From Candidatus Kapaibacterium sp. (GTDB lineage Bacteria > Bacteroidota > Ignavibacteria > Kapaibacteriales > UBA2268), in assembly GCA_027858275.1 (NCBI GenBank), contig JAQIDA010000259.1, forward strand, positions 1 to 8,051: a stretch of 8,051 nt of DNA. Reading direction: 5' to 3'. Below, piece after piece: positions 6,733-8,051 of the stretch. A program made the translations under genes and the position numbers. Every line of letters starts with the position of its first letter. The first letter of the stretch is position 1. The notes below the pieces were generated by a model. The model made no database searches and had not been told where the DNA came from. It was given only the letters and a program-made list of their open reading frames with translations.

Positions 6733-7995
6733 TTATTCTCCAAAATATAAAGGCCATAACTCCTCAAGCCGTTTGGCCAAATGATAAGCTAACAAAGGCG
6801 GAACGGCATTTCCAATTAGTTTGTATGCTTCAGATCCGCTTATTCTATATTCATGTTTGTCATTATTTACAAAATCAAAATCATCAGGAAATGTTTGAAT
6901 TCTGGCGCATTCGCGAACCGAAAGTCTTCTTTCCTTTAAACCCTTTTCTAATTCTTCTGTTAAATTGCCGCCATGATCCGCACTCAATCTACGGAATTCA
7001 ATATTTCCGTGATGTTCTGATCTGATAGTCGGACCAACATTCATTGGATTTACTTCAATTTGACCTTGGCAATGTTTCCCGTACCATTTAGCTTTGGAAT
7101 AAGTTTTATGAGAAATATCATTAGATAATTCAGGCTCAACCAAGTCGTTAATTGAATCTTTGATATTAACATAAGGCAATAATTTATCCGATTTATCTTT
7201 AATATCCAAATAATGTGTTTTTGTCGGATACGGATCGTATTTTGGATCAATAACATCTTTTTCAAGAGCCTCAATTGCTTTCGGAGTTAATTTGTCTTTA
7301 TTAAGACCGATAAATACGACTCTTTCTCGACTTTGAGGCACGCCGTATTCCGGAGCTTTGAGAACTCTTGCCGGGATCACAATGTAGCCCGATTCGCCAA
7401 TGTTTCTAAAATCATTTTCGATAATCTCTTTAACGTCCAATAATGTTGTCAAACCCTTCACATTTTCCGCAAAAAAAACTTTGGGCTTGATTATACTAAT
7501 CATCTCACGCATCCAATAGTAAAGCATCCCCCTGCTTTCAATCGAGGCTGCGTTATTATCAACAATTATTTCGCCGGTATGGCTTTTATGAGATTTGAAC
7601 CCGTTTCTTTTCCCGGCAACGCTGAAATCTTGGCATGGGAAACCACCGGTGATAACGTCAATAACCGGAAGGGATTCAAGCAACTCATTGTTTTTGCATA
7701 TTGAGACAATACTTTCAACATGAAATTTATTATATGCTTCAGGAACGCCATATTTTGGAAAATTTTTCCCCCATACAGCTTTTGCGCCTAATCTAATATC
7801 GTTTGCAAACACAGTTCTGAAACTTGTTCGCGGCAGTGTGATCCATCTGTCAGTTTCCGGAGATCCGTTGACCCATTCCGGATGAGTCAGTTTGTTGACA
7901 GACTTTCTCAGAACATCAAAGCCGCCTTCGAATCCTAAATCCATTCCGCCGCAACCGGAAAAAAGGGACATTATATTTTTTGTAATTTTTAGCAT
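6733..7995 (-). CDS. DNA (cytosine-5-)-methyltransferase of a Type II system
   Basis: Transfers a methyl group from S-adenosylmethionine to C5 of cytosine in a specific site, protecting host DNA from the partner endonuclease. Counted from the ATG at 7995 (420 residues): motif I LFSGCGGMDLGFE at 11-23 (AdoMet binding); motif IV GGFPCQDFS with catalytic Cys121; motif VI ENV at 177-179; motif VIII QSRERV at 221-226; the variable target-recognition region at about 227-347; motif IX RRLSVRECARIQTFPDDF at 356-373; motif X GNAVPP at 395-400. All key motifs are present in normal order. An in-frame TTG at 8019 would add eight residues, but the ATG is preferred because a -10-like TATAAT lies so close to the TTG. 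Neither start has a strong ribosome site. The recognition sequence cannot be read from the protein by eye. It is the first gene of the pair within the window. Confidence 0.95.
   Translation of the reverse strand: MLKITKNIMSLFSGCGGMDLGFEGGFDVLRKSVNKLTHPEWVNGSPETDRWITLPRTSFRTVFANDIRLGAKAVWGKNFPKYGVPEAYNKFHVESIVSICKNNELLESLPVIDVITGGFPCQDFSVAGKRNGFKSHKSHTGEIIVDNNAASIESRGMLYYWMREMISIIKPKVFFAENVKGLTTLLDVKEIIENDFRNIGESGYIVIPARVLKAPEYGVPQSRERVVFIGLNKDKLTPKAIEALEKDVIDPKYDPYPTKTHYLDIKDKSDKLLPYVNIKDSINDLVEPELSNDISHKTYSKAKWYGKHCQGQIEVNPMNVGPTIRSEHHGNIEFRRLSADHGGNLTEELEKGLKERRLSVRECARIQTFPDDFDFVNNDKHEYRISGSEAYKLIGNAVPPLLAYHLAKRLEELWPLYFGE
6738..6741 (-). promoter_or_regulatory. Ribosome-binding site of the endonuclease inside the methyltransferase end
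   Basis: GGAG on the minus strand lies within the last codons of the methyltransferase gene, seven bases before the ATG at 6730. The methyltransferase TAA (6735-6733) falls between this site and the start codon. A ribosome ending the first gene can therefore restart on the second, so endonuclease output follows methyltransferase output. Confidence 0.7.
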
Positions 7996-8026
7996 TGAGA
8001 ATCTATTAGTAACGAACAATTTCAGA

Positions 8027-8032
8027 ATTATA
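8027..8032 (-). promoter_or_regulatory. Possible -10 element of the restriction-modification operon
   Basis: A perfect TATAAT on the minus strand lies 31 bases upstream of the chosen methyltransferase ATG. This would give a leader of about 25 bases. Any -35 element would fall at or beyond the window edge, so the promoter cannot be confirmed; the area is very A/T-rich. Confidence 0.3.
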
Positions 8033-8051
8033 AAAATACAAAAATATTAGC

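Noticed and set aside
7996..8019. TTG at 8019 as the methyltransferase start
   Set aside because: No ribosome site, and it lies only a few bases from a TATAAT; the ATG at 7995 places motif I at the usual distance from the N-terminus. It is not fully excluded.

Overview
The window reads as a chromosomal segment from an A/T-leaning Gram-negative bacterium. The Chlorobium-style malate dehydrogenase, the eukaryote-type citrate synthase, the two-cysteine DsrC and the lipoprotein with an LVSC lipobox fit best with the Bacteroidota/Chlorobiota (FCB) side of the tree, possibly an Ignavibacteria- or Kapabacteria-like lineage. That placement is inference from remembered family resemblance and was not computed.

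Left part (1-3671), housekeeping genes. The 3' end of a dsrC-type gene runs on the + strand to 220. It meets a leftward lipoprotein gene (384-1160) tail to tail, with two hairpin terminators between them. Leftward mdh (1334-2269) and gltA (2394-3671) follow, encoding consecutive TCA-cycle steps: malate to oxaloacetate, then oxaloacetate to citrate. Each has its own terminator, and a sigma70-like promoter sits between them, so they look like neighbouring units with similar jobs, not a tight operon.

Middle (3672-4521), an 850-base A/T-rich gap. I find no convincing gene there. It holds a probable gltA promoter, a 12-bp inverted repeat with further copies of the same hexamer, and the edge between the housekeeping block and a defence block.

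Right part (4522-8051), a leftward DNA modification/restriction block, visibly richer in A/T than mdh and gltA. A C5-cytosine DNA methyltransferase (6733-7995) is followed after 2 bases by a PD-(D/E)XK restriction endonuclease (5684-6730) that has its own ribosome-binding site inside the end of the methyltransferase gene. This is a compact Type II restriction-modification pair of unknown recognition sequence. Downstream, across a 358-base gap without a convincing gene, lies a McrC-like nuclease (4522-5325). Its catalytic residues are intact, but it lacks the usual N-terminal part and has no McrB GTPase partner in the window. McrC-like sequence continues in frame upstream of its ATG until a stop codon, which points to decay or rearrangement of an older McrBC locus. 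An active m5C methyltransferase and a working McrBC system can be incompatible, so loss of McrBC beside this pair would make sense; that is a hypothesis.

No tRNA, rRNA, CRISPR array or complete insertion sequence was found.
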